Source: an uncultured bacterium | Lineage (GTDB): Bacteria; Verrucomicrobiota; Lentisphaeria; Victivallales; UBA1829 | Length of the DNA: 64,000 nt | Direction of reading: 5' to 3' | Assembly: GCA_900548385.1 (NCBI GenBank) | Contig: URKJ01000021.1 | Coordinates: 18,001-82,000, forward strand | Part shown: piece after piece, positions 42,732-51,592 of the stretch | How positions within the stretch are numbered: the first letter of the stretch is position 1 | How the letters are laid out: each line of letters begins with the position of its first letter | Translations under genes and position numbers: made by a program | Notes under the pieces: generated by a model | Database searches by the model: none | What the model was told of the DNA's origin: nothing | Seen by the model: only the letters and a program-made list of their open reading frames with translations

Positions 42732-43484
42732 ATGCGGAAAAACAGAAAAAGAAACGGAAACAGCTTCACCCTCATAGAGCTCCTTGTCGTCATCGCGATT
42801 ATTGCGATACTGGCAGGAATGCTGCTTCCCGCACTGAACAAGGCACGCGACGCGGCAAAACGGATCTCCTGTACGAACAATATGAAGTCGTACGGGGTGA
42901 CAGTCCATATCTATGTCGGCGATAACGACGACTGGTGCCCGGCGGAAAAAGAGATGTTCCGCTGGGTGGGCAACCGCAGTTTCCCCGCCGTCTTTTACGG
43001 ACTTCCGGGAACGACTTCCATCACTCCGCAATACGATCAGCCGGGAATCAAAGGCCGCTGGATGTGCCCCGCCCAGCCTCCCGTCGCAAATGCGACCTGG
43101 TATCGCACCAACTATCAGCCGATGCAGGGAGACGCCGACACGGTCGGAAAAAACTTCGGCGGTATGTTCTATCAGGATTCCAGAAATGACGACAGCACCT
43201 ACACCATCCGCCGTTTCACGGAGGTACATTCCCAATCCGTCATCGTCGTTGAAAAAATGATGACAGAACAGGCGGAAGCCAACGGACTGGCACTCTCCTA
43301 TTTCGGCGGAAATCCATATTATTACAATAAACATTTCGAAACACTCGAAAGCGGAAATTATCAAAGCTGCATTGACTACCGCCACAGCATGAGCGCCAAT
43401 TTCGTATTCAAAGACGGGCACGTCGGCAATCACAGGGTGACAGGATTCCGGATCGACCCGAAAACCGGCGTCATTCAATATTAA
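42732..43484 (+). CDS. Prepilin-like protein with H-X9-DG domain
   Basis: The protein has 250 residues from ATG 42732, behind AAAGGA. The N-terminus is basic (MRKNRKRNGNS), then FTLIELLVVIAIIAILAGMLLPAL, a type IV pilin-like helix with the conserved Glu at mature position 5. The residue before the cleavage point is Ser, not the usual Gly. The globular part ends in YRHSMSANFVFKDG, an exact H-X9-DG signature. Such proteins are abundant in Lentisphaerota and may be pseudopilins tied to secretion. It sits between the regulator and the large hydrolase gene, 21 nt before the latter. Confidence 0.93.
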   Translation: MRKNRKRNGNSFTLIELLVVIAIIAILAGMLLPALNKARDAAKRISCTNNMKSYGVTVHIYVGDNDDWCPAEKEMFRWVGNRSFPAVFYGLPGTTSITPQYDQPGIKGRWMCPAQPPVANATWYRTNYQPMQGDADTVGKNFGGMFYQDSRNDDSTYTIRRFTEVHSQSVIVVEKMMTEQAEANGLALSYFGGNPYYYNKHFETLESGNYQSCIDYRHSMSANFVFKDGHVGNHRVTGFRIDPKTGVIQY

Positions 43485-43505
43485 TCCATATCAGGAGAAC
43501 CAGCG

Positions 43506-46500
43506 ATGAAAATTTCCGTACTTGCTCTTGCCTCCATGATCCCGTTCTGCGGAATGGCGGCAACTCTTCCCCTGCCCTCCGGAAAAGCGGAATTGAAACG
43601 GCAGGCAACAACCGTCATGGCTCAGAAAAAATTTATGCCGCGGATCGTCAATCAATCCATCGTCAGTGGAAACAAAACGCTGGAAGTCAATCCGAACGGA
43701 CAGCTCACCCTGAATTCCGACGGCGGCACTCTGGCGCGCTTCTTCTGCTATTTCACCGGAACCGATCAGCAAACCGGACAGAAACTGTGGATTGACGCGG
43801 GCAACCGTTATTACAAATCCACGCTTCGCAGAACGGACAGCGGATTTCTCTATGAGGGTATTCTGCGTCTCGGTGAACTTGAGTGGAAGCAGTACCGGCA
43901 GGAACTTACCCTCCAGCCGGACGGCCTGATCCGCATTGATTGCGAATGGTTCCCCTCGCCCGATCCGGAAAAGCTCACCCTGCGCAATCACTCGTTCTGG
44001 ATCACCCTTCCGCGCGCCCAAATGGATGGAAAGACGCTGGATCTCTGCGGTCGGAATATCACAGTAACTCCGGACAAAACAAACGGAATTCTCGGCACGA
44101 AACGGGAAATCGACCATATCCTGACCGTCTGTAAAGGCAATCCGGCGGAAGAATTCAAACTGATCGGAACGCGGAAATCGGAAATCGGCGGAATTGCGGT
44201 ATTCGCATTTCAAAACACGGTCCGCATTTCCATAAACGAAGTTTCCGGAACCCGGAAAACCCGTTTTTATCTCGACCTGCGAACCGGGACCGAAACGCAG
44301 CGGAAAACGGAGAACCCCGCCGGGATCGACTTCAAAAAAATCGAAAATCTGGAACTGCCGGACCGTTCTTCCAAAAATCTGTTCCGCAATCCGTCTTTTG
44401 AACAGGGATTTCATGAATACCATCTTTATCATTACGGCTATGATCCCATTCCGGGCAAATGGCACAAAGAGCCGTTTGTGATTGACGGGAAAGATTCTTT
44501 CGCCGGGGAAAAATCCCTGATGATCCGGATTTTGAACGACCGCGATACGGATCCCCGTTCTCTCCGGAAAGCGGCGAACCTCAGCACCTCCCCCGTAATT
44601 CTGGAACCGGGAATCTACACCTGCAGTTTTTATGCCAAAGGCGACGGGGCGGATCAGATTCTCAACGTCTGGTTCAACCGTTTCCGTTCGGGTTCCTCCT
44701 ACGGCGCTCTCCGGAAAGCAATCCGCAGTTATCCGCTGACAAAAGAATGGAAGCGCTATTCCTTCACGTTCCAACTGGATTTGCCGAAGCCGGTCATGTT
44801 TCACATGAATGCGGTTGCGAAATCAAAAAGCGGAACCGTCCGGATTGATGCGCTCCAACTGGAAAAAGGCAGCTCCGCCACTCCGTTTGAAACGAAAGCC
44901 GTCGAAGGGGAACTGCGGACCTCCGCCCCCGATCATTTCATCTCCGCCAAAACTGCGGTCAACGCGAAACTGCGTCTTCACACAGCTCCCGGAGTCAAGG
45001 GAAATGCGACGGTTTCCGTGAAAAACTTTTTCAACGAACCGCTGTTTCAGCAAAAACTACCGTTCACGGCGAATCAGAACGGCATTGCGGAACTTGCGCT
45101 TCCGCTGGACGGCAAACTCGGCAAAGGCATCTTTATGATCCGCACCGATTACGAACTGGAAGACGGGCGGCGCTGTTATGACCAGCACCGGCTGACCGTT
45201 GCCGATTTCCTCGAAAACAAGCATCCTCTGAAACGGATGTTCGCCAAGCAGTACGGAGGAATGGACCTTGATCTTCCGGATTTTCTGCGTCTCGCCGACC
45301 GTCTCCGCAAAGTCGGTATCGGATCGGAAACGCATCTGACACAGCATGAGAAACAATACTTTGACGCCTATCGCGCGTTCGGGATCGAACCAATCGACGG
45401 TGTTGTTTACAATCCGGTTTACAGGGATGGACGGCAGAAAGCCGGATTTGCGATTCTGAAACAGAAGCCGTATCGCGATTACCCGCAGTTGAGCGATACA
45501 GAAAATATTCTGATCCGGGATTTTTATCTGGAAGCGGATGGCAGAATCACTCCGGAGTATCTGAAAAAACTCAAAGAAGCGGTCAAAACCTATGTTTCCG
45601 CCCGCCCATGGATCAAGGTCTGGGGATTCGGCTGGGAAGTGTTCGCGGGGTTTCCCGTCAGCTGGTGGAGCAAGACAAACGACCCGGACGAAGCCGCCGC
45701 GAAATTCGCTCTTCTGCTGAAAGCCTTTGCGGAAGGCGTGCGGGAAGCGGATCCGTCCGCGAAGATCTATCAGGATCAGCCCTGCAGCATGACTCCGGAA
45801 AACAGCATTCCCGAAACCGACCGTCTGCTTGCCGCCTGCCGCAAGCTCGGCGTTGAATTTGACATCATCGGCTTTCATCCCTACCGTTTCAGTCCGGAAA
45901 ATCCCGACCTCGATGCCGATGCACAGACGGCATTCCGCATGATGAAAAAAAACGGATATTCCGATACGACTCCCGTTTACTGGGGCGAAATGATGCACTG
46001 GGGTCCCTACAATATTCCGCAATGGAACACAAAATCTTCCAGCTGGTCCGGCTCTCCGGTCACATGGAACGGGCAATGCACGCTCAGTTACGACATGGGC
46101 TGGACTGAAAAACTCAGTGCCGCATGGCGTGCCCGCGCGTGGCTCGTCGCGCTGAAATACGCGGATCGCATCCTGACGGCGCAGTCGGGCAACACCAACA
46201 ATTTCGCGCTTGATTATCTCTATACCCCGCGCGCTTCGCAGATGGTTTCCAACACGCTGGGCAATATTCTCGGCGACGCCCGGTTCCGCGCGGACATCCG
46301 TTTCGCTCCGTATATCCGCGCCTATGTGTTTGAAGATGCACGGAAACGCCCGGTCGCGGCGATCTGGTGCCACAAGGAAAGCGTGGACGAGGGCCGTTCC
46401 GACGCACCCGTCGCGGAAGCGGATTTCGGCGATTCTCTGGAAACGATCCTTGATCTGATGAACCAGGAGCGGAGCTTTGAACCCGGCAAGCTGCGGTTTC

Positions 46501-47522
46501 CGGTCATGAGCGCACCGCTGTTCCTGCGGGGCAAACCCGGAACGCTTCCCGCGATGATCGCCGCGCTCGAACGGGCGACAGTCATTTCCGGAGAAGGAAT
46601 TTCCCCGCTGATGCTTTCCGCAAATCCGGTTGCGCCGGACTGCATGAAAGTGACGATGAAAAACTTCCTTTCCGCGCCGTTCCGCGGCACGCTCAACACC
46701 CGTCCGGTCGAAGTTCCCGGAAACGGATTCGCCGCGGTGGAACTTCCGCTTCCGGACCGGCTTACGGATTCCGCAATCACCCAGGAGAATCTGCCGGTGA
46801 CCGTCACCGCGAATTCCGGACAGCGTTATCAATATGATCTTTCATTCCGGGCACAGCTGGTGCGGTCCGTGCCGGAAAACGTTACACTGGACACTCTCGA
46901 CTGGAAGCAGATTTCCCCGGTCGTTATGACGAACTACTATAAAAACAATGCCGATCCGTCATTCCGCGCATCCTACCGTGCGGCATGGAACCGGCAGGGG
47001 TTCTTTCTGGAAGTTTCGGTAACGGATCCGAAATTCGTACACAAGGAGTTTCCGGTCACGGAGACGCGCTGGGACAATGATTCCCTGCAGGTCTACTTCG
47101 ACGCGCTTGCCGACGCACGGTTCCGCACGGTACGGGGCTATGATGAAAACGATTACGATTATGCCGTTTATCCGAACGCGGCGGGAACGGACTCCATCGT
47201 CTGGCGCTTCCGGTCGGCGGATCAACAGCTCGGACTCGGCATCCATGCGCCGAAAGACAATACTGTTGCCGGGGATATTCCGAGCTCATTCACCAGAACG
47301 GAAAACGGGTACCGCTACCGGGTTTTCTTCCCCGCCAAGTATCTGCTCCCGGCGGAATTGAAACGGGGTGCGGCAATCGGCGTGGGGATTATGGTCAACA
47401 ACGTAAACGATCCGGCGCGGAAACTCTACCACCGCCGCGTCTCCGCGCTGTCGAATCTGACCGACGGGCAGGACTGCAGCCGGAAACCGCACCTATGGCC
47501 CGTGTTTCTGCTGCAGAAATAA
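43506..47522 (+). CDS. Large exported glycoside-hydrolase-like protein with CBM9-like end
   Basis: The protein has 1,338 residues with a signal peptide (MKISVLALASMIPFCGMAA). After about 280 residues of beta-rich sequence there is a CBM-like segment (about 290-460) and then, from about 575, a TIM-barrel-like region. Candidate catalytic acids are Glu711 in GFGWEVF and Glu828 in VYWGEMM. The last 190 residues look like a family-9-type carbohydrate-binding domain (RWDNDSLQVYFDA, YAVYPNA). It is probably exported and acts on a complex polysaccharide. The family is not identified; catalytic residues are an inference. It is the last gene of the regulator-prepilin operon. Confidence 0.8.
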   Translation: MKISVLALASMIPFCGMAATLPLPSGKAELKRQATTVMAQKKFMPRIVNQSIVSGNKTLEVNPNGQLTLNSDGGTLARFFCYFTGTDQQTGQKLWIDAGNRYYKSTLRRTDSGFLYEGILRLGELEWKQYRQELTLQPDGLIRIDCEWFPSPDPEKLTLRNHSFWITLPRAQMDGKTLDLCGRNITVTPDKTNGILGTKREIDHILTVCKGNPAEEFKLIGTRKSEIGGIAVFAFQNTVRISINEVSGTRKTRFYLDLRTGTETQRKTENPAGIDFKKIENLELPDRSSKNLFRNPSFEQGFHEYHLYHYGYDPIPGKWHKEPFVIDGKDSFAGEKSLMIRILNDRDTDPRSLRKAANLSTSPVILEPGIYTCSFYAKGDGADQILNVWFNRFRSGSSYGALRKAIRSYPLTKEWKRYSFTFQLDLPKPVMFHMNAVAKSKSGTVRIDALQLEKGSSATPFETKAVEGELRTSAPDHFISAKTAVNAKLRLHTAPGVKGNATVSVKNFFNEPLFQQKLPFTANQNGIAELALPLDGKLGKGIFMIRTDYELEDGRRCYDQHRLTVADFLENKHPLKRMFAKQYGGMDLDLPDFLRLADRLRKVGIGSETHLTQHEKQYFDAYRAFGIEPIDGVVYNPVYRDGRQKAGFAILKQKPYRDYPQLSDTENILIRDFYLEADGRITPEYLKKLKEAVKTYVSARPWIKVWGFGWEVFAGFPVSWWSKTNDPDEAAAKFALLLKAFAEGVREADPSAKIYQDQPCSMTPENSIPETDRLLAACRKLGVEFDIIGFHPYRFSPENPDLDADAQTAFRMMKKNGYSDTTPVYWGEMMHWGPYNIPQWNTKSSSWSGSPVTWNGQCTLSYDMGWTEKLSAAWRARAWLVALKYADRILTAQSGNTNNFALDYLYTPRASQMVSNTLGNILGDARFRADIRFAPYIRAYVFEDARKRPVAAIWCHKESVDEGRSDAPVAEADFGDSLETILDLMNQERSFEPGKLRFPVMSAPLFLRGKPGTLPAMIAALERATVISGEGISPLMLSANPVAPDCMKVTMKNFLSAPFRGTLNTRPVEVPGNGFAAVELPLPDRLTDSAITQENLPVTVTANSGQRYQYDLSFRAQLVRSVPENVTLDTLDWKQISPVVMTNYYKNNADPSFRASYRAAWNRQGFFLEVSVTDPKFVHKEFPVTETRWDNDSLQVYFDALADARFRTVRGYDENDYDYAVYPNAAGTDSIVWRFRSADQQLGLGIHAPKDNTVAGDIPSSFTRTENGYRYRVFFPAKYLLPAELKRGAAIGVGIMVNNVNDPARKLYHRRVSALSNLTDGQDCSRKPHLWPVFLLQK

Positions 47523-47527
47523 ACAGA

Positions 47528-47556
47528 AAAACGGCGGCAGCCGGAAAGACCGCCGC
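47528..47556 (-). terminator. Terminator of the capsid cluster
   Basis: CGGCGG (47533-47538) pairs with CCGCCG (47551-47556), with a further G/C-rich shoulder. On the - strand it is followed by TTTTTCTGTTTATTT. It sits between the convergent hydrolase gene and the phage genes. Confidence 0.65.
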
Positions 47557-47562
47557 CGCAAC

Positions 47563-48069
47563 TCAGCCGCGCATCAGGGAACCGCAGCAGGAACGTCCGC
47601 CGGAGGATTCCGAACAATCCGAACGGAGTCTGCCGAACATCCGGACACAGTTCAGCGCTTCCCGCGCCACGGTCTCTCCGGCGTTTTCTCCGTTCATGCT
47701 GACGGAGAGACCGCCCAGAGACGCACTCCGGATACCGGAACGGTTCAGCCGGCGGAATTTTTCCCGCTCAGGATCCCCCAGCCAGAACGCCTGTTCGCAA
47801 ACCGCGCGCTTCACCGCATCGGGAATCACAGAGTCGGAAACCGGAACTCCGTCGGCGTCCGTCACTCCCCGGCGGGGCCATCGCAGAGACTGTCCGGGTT
47901 TCGCGGGAATGCCGTTCCAGATCATGCAGGCATCCAGCAGTTCGCCCGCCCGACAGAGCAGGCTGAGCTTCTCCTCCCCGGCAAGCGTCTTCCAGAATGC
48001 GGCGTCATCGCGTCCTTCCGACAACGCATCCGCCTCATCCGGAGACACATACAACAGTTTTGAACTCAT
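47563..48069 (-). CDS. Phage DnaT-like / head-tail adaptor protein
   Basis: The protein has 168 residues from ATG 48069, behind AAAGAGAG. It begins MSSKLLYVSPDEADALSEG and continues with a helical bundle: WKTLAGEEKLSLLCRAGELLDA, IPAKPGQSLRWPRRGV, DGVPVSDSVIPDAVKRAVCEQAFWLG. This fits the Pfam DnaT_2 group, which in phages is a head-tail adaptor or connector. The last 50 residues diverge. It is the last gene of the four-gene head cluster. Confidence 0.75.
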   Translation of the reverse strand: MSSKLLYVSPDEADALSEGRDDAAFWKTLAGEEKLSLLCRAGELLDACMIWNGIPAKPGQSLRWPRRGVTDADGVPVSDSVIPDAVKRAVCEQAFWLGDPEREKFRRLNRSGIRSASLGGLSVSMNGENAGETVAREALNCVRMFGRLRSDCSESSGGRSCCGSLMRG

Positions 48070-48129
48070 TCGCTTCTCTCTTTCCAGGGAGGGGACGGAT
48101 ACTCTGAAATCCATCCCCTCCCCCGTCTG

Positions 48130-48525
48130 TTACGGCTGAACCTTGTGCACGATCCGGATCGTCATTGCTCCGGCGGAAAGATCCGCATCCGTCGTTACGC
48201 TGACTTTTTTCCAGAAAGGAAGCGCGGAAGACGGAACGAAACGGAACAGCTCCCCGGCGATCAATGCTTTGTCCGTTGCCGAAAAGAGCACTGCGGTTTC
48301 CTGATAACTGCCGTCCCGCTCATCGCAGGCAAGCAATTTGACGGAAAGCGTTTTATCTTTGGGAACCGTCACGCCTTTTTCCAGGGAACCGACCAGTTCC
48401 ATGCCGAGCTGGCTCCCGCTGCAGGAAAACCGGTTTGAAGACACCGTTTCCGTATTGGGGAGAGCGGCGGAGAAAACGGGTTCCGCATCATGCAGTTCCG
48501 AAGAAATCGTTTTGGAAAAACTCAT
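48130..48525 (-). CDS. Phage capsid cement-like protein
   Basis: The protein has 131 residues and an all-beta look. The pattern NTETVSSNRFSCSGS, TLSVKLLACDERDGSYQE, FRFVPSSALPFWKKVSVTTDADLSAGAMTIRIV resembles the Bbp16-type cement protein, which lies next to the capsid gene in podoviruses such as BPP-1. It starts 18 nt after the capsid gene stop. The call depends on position as much as sequence. Confidence 0.65.
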   Translation of the reverse strand: MSFSKTISSELHDAEPVFSAALPNTETVSSNRFSCSGSQLGMELVGSLEKGVTVPKDKTLSVKLLACDERDGSYQETAVLFSATDKALIAGELFRFVPSSALPFWKKVSVTTDADLSAGAMTIRIVHKVQP

Positions 48526-48543
48526 TGCATCCTCACTTTCTGC

Positions 48544-49467
48544 TCAAAGAGTGACAGCGGTTTCCGTGCCGTTGTCGAAATTGAAACTTGTGACGATCGG
48601 CACGCCGTTCCATGCATCGATCTGCGTCGAAAAACCGTTGTCTCCGGAAACGAGAGTCATGTGTTCCAGCTTGCAGGTGGTTCCGAGATACGCCTTGACC
48701 GCCGGATGACAGAAAATGAATGTGTTCTGTCCGGCGCGGGCGTCGATCAGAAGTCTGTCCATCTGCCGCATCGTCGGGAACGTGCGGGAAGAAGCGGTAT
48801 CGGATTCGATATCGCAGTTGACGATGGCGCTGATGTAATCCGGGTTGGCGAGCTGAATGCCGAAATAGGTTTTCAGACGCATTCCGTACACCAGCCGTCC
48901 CTCGGCATTCTTGTACAGATTTCCGCCGGAGATCGGAGTCAGGTCAAACGTTTTTCCGTCGCCGAATCCGGCAGGGTCGTAAACGCCGGTGATCTCGCCG
49001 GGAACGTAATGCACGCAGAGGATCGTATAATTTTTGGAACCGGAACCGCCTCCGGACTGGACTTTTCCGTTCTTCAGGGCGAAGTCACGGAAACTGTTAT
49101 AGATCAGGCTGCGTTCGGCGGACATTCCGGTTTTCCGGAGAACGGGAGTCGCCTTTTTGGCAAAATAAGCGGCGGGTCCGCCGAGTTTGCGGGCAGTGTC
49201 CTCGCCGACTTCCATTTCACCGCCGATGATTGAGAGATCGGTCTGCCGCAGCTCGGAGTCCGTACCGACCGACGGCAAAGGCTCGTCCAGATCCACGATG
49301 TCTCCGCCGGTAACATCCTTCATGGATTCGTACACATTCCAAAGTCCGTGCGAGGACGGTTCCATCGGCAGATTTTTGAGAATCGGGGCCTCGCAGGTGA
49401 TCGCATCCACGACGGCGAGTTGCGTTCTTTCGGGACCGATTGCGATTTCATAAAGAGAAGATGCCAT
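48544..49467 (-). CDS. Phage major capsid protein
   Basis: The protein has 307 residues. It fits the HK97-fold capsid group of Bbp17 type (BPP-1-like podoviruses): an N-terminal helical arm (LWNVYESMKDVTGGDIVDL), GMSAERSLIYNSFRDFA, and the strand region NYTILCVHYVPGEITGVYDP then YGMRLKTYFGIQLANPDYISAIVNCD, which matches the WGP...GLAVRD...IANID pattern of that group. No protease or delta-domain is seen. The reading frame is intact. In a normal phage it would form the icosahedral shell. Confidence 0.8.
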   Translation of the reverse strand: MASSLYEIAIGPERTQLAVVDAITCEAPILKNLPMEPSSHGLWNVYESMKDVTGGDIVDLDEPLPSVGTDSELRQTDLSIIGGEMEVGEDTARKLGGPAAYFAKKATPVLRKTGMSAERSLIYNSFRDFALKNGKVQSGGGSGSKNYTILCVHYVPGEITGVYDPAGFGDGKTFDLTPISGGNLYKNAEGRLVYGMRLKTYFGIQLANPDYISAIVNCDIESDTASSRTFPTMRQMDRLLIDARAGQNTFIFCHPAVKAYLGTTCKLEHMTLVSGDNGFSTQIDAWNGVPIVTSFNFDNGTETAVTL

Positions 49468-49485
49468 AATGAATGATATTCCTTA

Positions 49486-50082
49486 TTATTTCAATTTGTT
49501 CCAGGATTCGGCGATCAGCTCCGCCATGGAGCAGTCGCGGACCGGTCGGGTGTGGGAGAACGGGCTCTGCCGCACACCGGCGGACCGTGAGGGATTCAGC
49601 CAGTGCGGTGACTCTTTCAGCTGTCTTCCGAGCCATTCGGCGACGCCGAGTCCGCCGTTTTCCGCTTTGCTCCGGACGGCTCCCCCTTCCCCGAGTTCGA
49701 AGATCGACGCTCTCGCGAGCACATCGGACAGGGCTTCCGGGCGCACTCCCATTTTCAGCGCGGTTTCCCGCAGTTCATTGCGGATGCGTTCCGCCCGCAG
49801 TTCCGAATCGCGTCCAGCGAGCTTTGTTTTCAGATCGGCGAGCTGCTCGGAAAAGTGTTCCAAATCTTCCGGTGCAATTCCGTTTTTTTCGCATGCGGCA
49901 CGGATTCTGTCCACCTCGGCAGAGCGCTGTTCCAAATCACGCAGCCGGGCTTGAAGCTCCTGTTCCGTTCCGACGCCGTCGATTCCGGTAAGACGCCAGA
50001 CACCGGGCGACGTTTCCGAATAAAGCTCCCTGAACTTCTCCGGAACATCGGCGATGTCGTGAAAAACCGCTTTCAACGCCAT
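49486..50082 (-). CDS. Phage scaffold-like protein
   Basis: The protein has 198 residues. It begins MALKAVFHDIADVPEKFRELY, like phage scaffolding proteins that open with LKALLD..LPE. A long charged coiled coil follows (about 45-120: RDLEQRSAEVDRIRAACEK). The C-terminus (SMAELIAESWNKLK) may contact the capsid. It is the first gene of the cluster and lies 18 nt from the capsid gene. The site before ATG is AGGAGATGA. Confidence 0.75.
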   Translation of the reverse strand: MALKAVFHDIADVPEKFRELYSETSPGVWRLTGIDGVGTEQELQARLRDLEQRSAEVDRIRAACEKNGIAPEDLEHFSEQLADLKTKLAGRDSELRAERIRNELRETALKMGVRPEALSDVLARASIFELGEGGAVRSKAENGGLGVAEWLGRQLKESPHWLNPSRSAGVRQSPFSHTRPVRDCSMAELIAESWNKLK

Positions 50083-50176
50083 AGTTCATCTCCTGTTTTT
50101 GCGGATCCGTCTTCATGACGTATCCGGCGACAAAACCGGTGTCAACCGAAAATCGCAAGAAAAACACGGAATCCGA

Positions 50177-50205
50177 TTGAAAAAGAGGCGATTGAATGGT
50201 ATCTT
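50177..50205 (+). promoter_or_regulatory. Promoter of argG
   Basis: TTGAAA at 50177-50182, 17 nt, TATCTT at 50200-50205, about 50 nt before the argG ATG. Confidence 0.5.
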
Positions 50206-50256
50206 ATCAGAACAGTAAAAGATCCGATCCAAAGAGTAACGATAAGGAGTTCTAAC

Positions 50257-51501
50257 ATGGGTGCGGCAGCATTTAACTACAAAAAAATCATCCTCGCCTT
50301 TTCCGGCGGACTCGACACCACAACGGCGCTTCATTATTTTGCGCATCAGTACCCCGAAACCGAGATCATCGCGTACTGCGCTGATGTCGGAATGGAAGAA
50401 GAGACCGACGGGCTCGAAGCCAAAGCACTGGCGCTCGGCGCAAAGAAATGCATTCTGGCGGACCTCGCGGAAGACTTCATCCGCGACTATTATTTCCCCG
50501 CTCTTCAGATGAACGCCATGTACGAAGGCAAATACCTGCTCGGCACCTCGCTGGCACGCCCGACGATCGCCAAAGGGCTCGTTGAGCTCGCCCATCAGGA
50601 AGGCGCGGACACCATCATGCACTTCGCCACATTCCGCGGAAACGACCAGGTCCGTTTTGAACTGAGCATCAACGCGCTTGATCCGGAACTCAAAGTTCTC
50701 GCCCCGTGGCGCCGTCCGGACCTCTGGCCGTTCAAAGGTCGTGAAGACATGGTGAATTACTGCAAGGAAAACCAGCTCAATATCACCGCCTCGATCAAAA
50801 AGACCTATTCCATGGACCGCAACCTGCTGCATATTTCGTTTGAGTCGCAGGATCTGGAAGACCCGTGGGTCGCTCCCGACCTCGAACACATGTGGGTCAT
50901 GACCAAACCGGTCTCCCAGGCGAAAGATGAAGCGGAAGACGTGGTGATCTCGTTCGAAAAAGGCATTCCGGTTGCCGTCAACGGCAAAAAGATGTCTCCC
51001 GCCGAACTGATGCGCACACTGAACAAAATCGGCTGTGACCACGCCGTCGGCACGATCGACATTGTGGAAACCCGCTTCACGCAGATGAAATCGCGCGGTG
51101 TTTACAACACTCCCGCCGGAACGATCCTTCTCGAAGCCCATCGCGATCTGGAAACGATCTGCATGGACGGCGCAAGCATCGGTCTGAAAAACATGCTGAT
51201 GCCGAAATACGCCGAACTCTGCTACAACGGTTTCTGGTTCGCTCCGGAGCGCGAGATGATTCAGGCGCTCTGCACGAAATCGCAGGAATTCGTAACCGGT
51301 GACGTCCGCGTCAATCTCTTCAAAGGCGCCGTCATGGTGACCGGCCGCCGTTCTCCGTACAGCCTGTACGACGAATCGCTCGCGACCTTCGAAGACGACC
51401 ACGGACTTCAGGACCCGACCATGGCGTCCGGCTATATTGCCCAGAACGCGATGCGTCTGAAAGTCCTTTCCAAGAAACAGCCGCGTTACACGACGAAATA
51501 A
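50257..51501 (+). CDS. argG: Argininosuccinate synthase
   Basis: The protein has 414 residues. It joins citrulline and aspartate in arginine synthesis. The PP-loop is AFSGGLDTT (15-23). LLGTSLARPTIAKG and GNDQVRFE follow, with YSMDRNLL and LEDPW later. The usual HGATGKGND is FATFRGND here, so it belongs to a diverged branch, but the aspartate- and citrulline-site residues around it are kept. ATG follows AAGGAG. It is a single-gene unit with a strong terminator. Confidence 0.92.
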   Translation: MGAAAFNYKKIILAFSGGLDTTTALHYFAHQYPETEIIAYCADVGMEEETDGLEAKALALGAKKCILADLAEDFIRDYYFPALQMNAMYEGKYLLGTSLARPTIAKGLVELAHQEGADTIMHFATFRGNDQVRFELSINALDPELKVLAPWRRPDLWPFKGREDMVNYCKENQLNITASIKKTYSMDRNLLHISFESQDLEDPWVAPDLEHMWVMTKPVSQAKDEAEDVVISFEKGIPVAVNGKKMSPAELMRTLNKIGCDHAVGTIDIVETRFTQMKSRGVYNTPAGTILLEAHRDLETICMDGASIGLKNMLMPKYAELCYNGFWFAPEREMIQALCTKSQEFVTGDVRVNLFKGAVMVTGRRSPYSLYDESLATFEDDHGLQDPTMASGYIAQNAMRLKVLSKKQPRYTTK

Positions 51502-51524
51502 CGGTCGGCAAAACAGTTTCCCGC

Positions 51525-51556
51525 GGGGCTGCCGGAACATTCGGCAGTCCCTTTTT
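51525..51556 (+). terminator. Terminator after argG
   Basis: GGGGCTGCCG (51525-51534) pairs with CGGCAGTCCC (51542-51551) with one G-U pair, loop 7 nt, followed by TTTTT. Confidence 0.85.
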
Positions 51557-51592
51557 CATAATTTTCGATCAGAATAGCACATGGAGCAGCAT

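Noticed and set aside
47495..48139. 214-codon + strand frame over the phage adaptor gene
   Set aside because: Shadow of the - strand gene; Ser/Arg-rich composition typical of a wrong frame.
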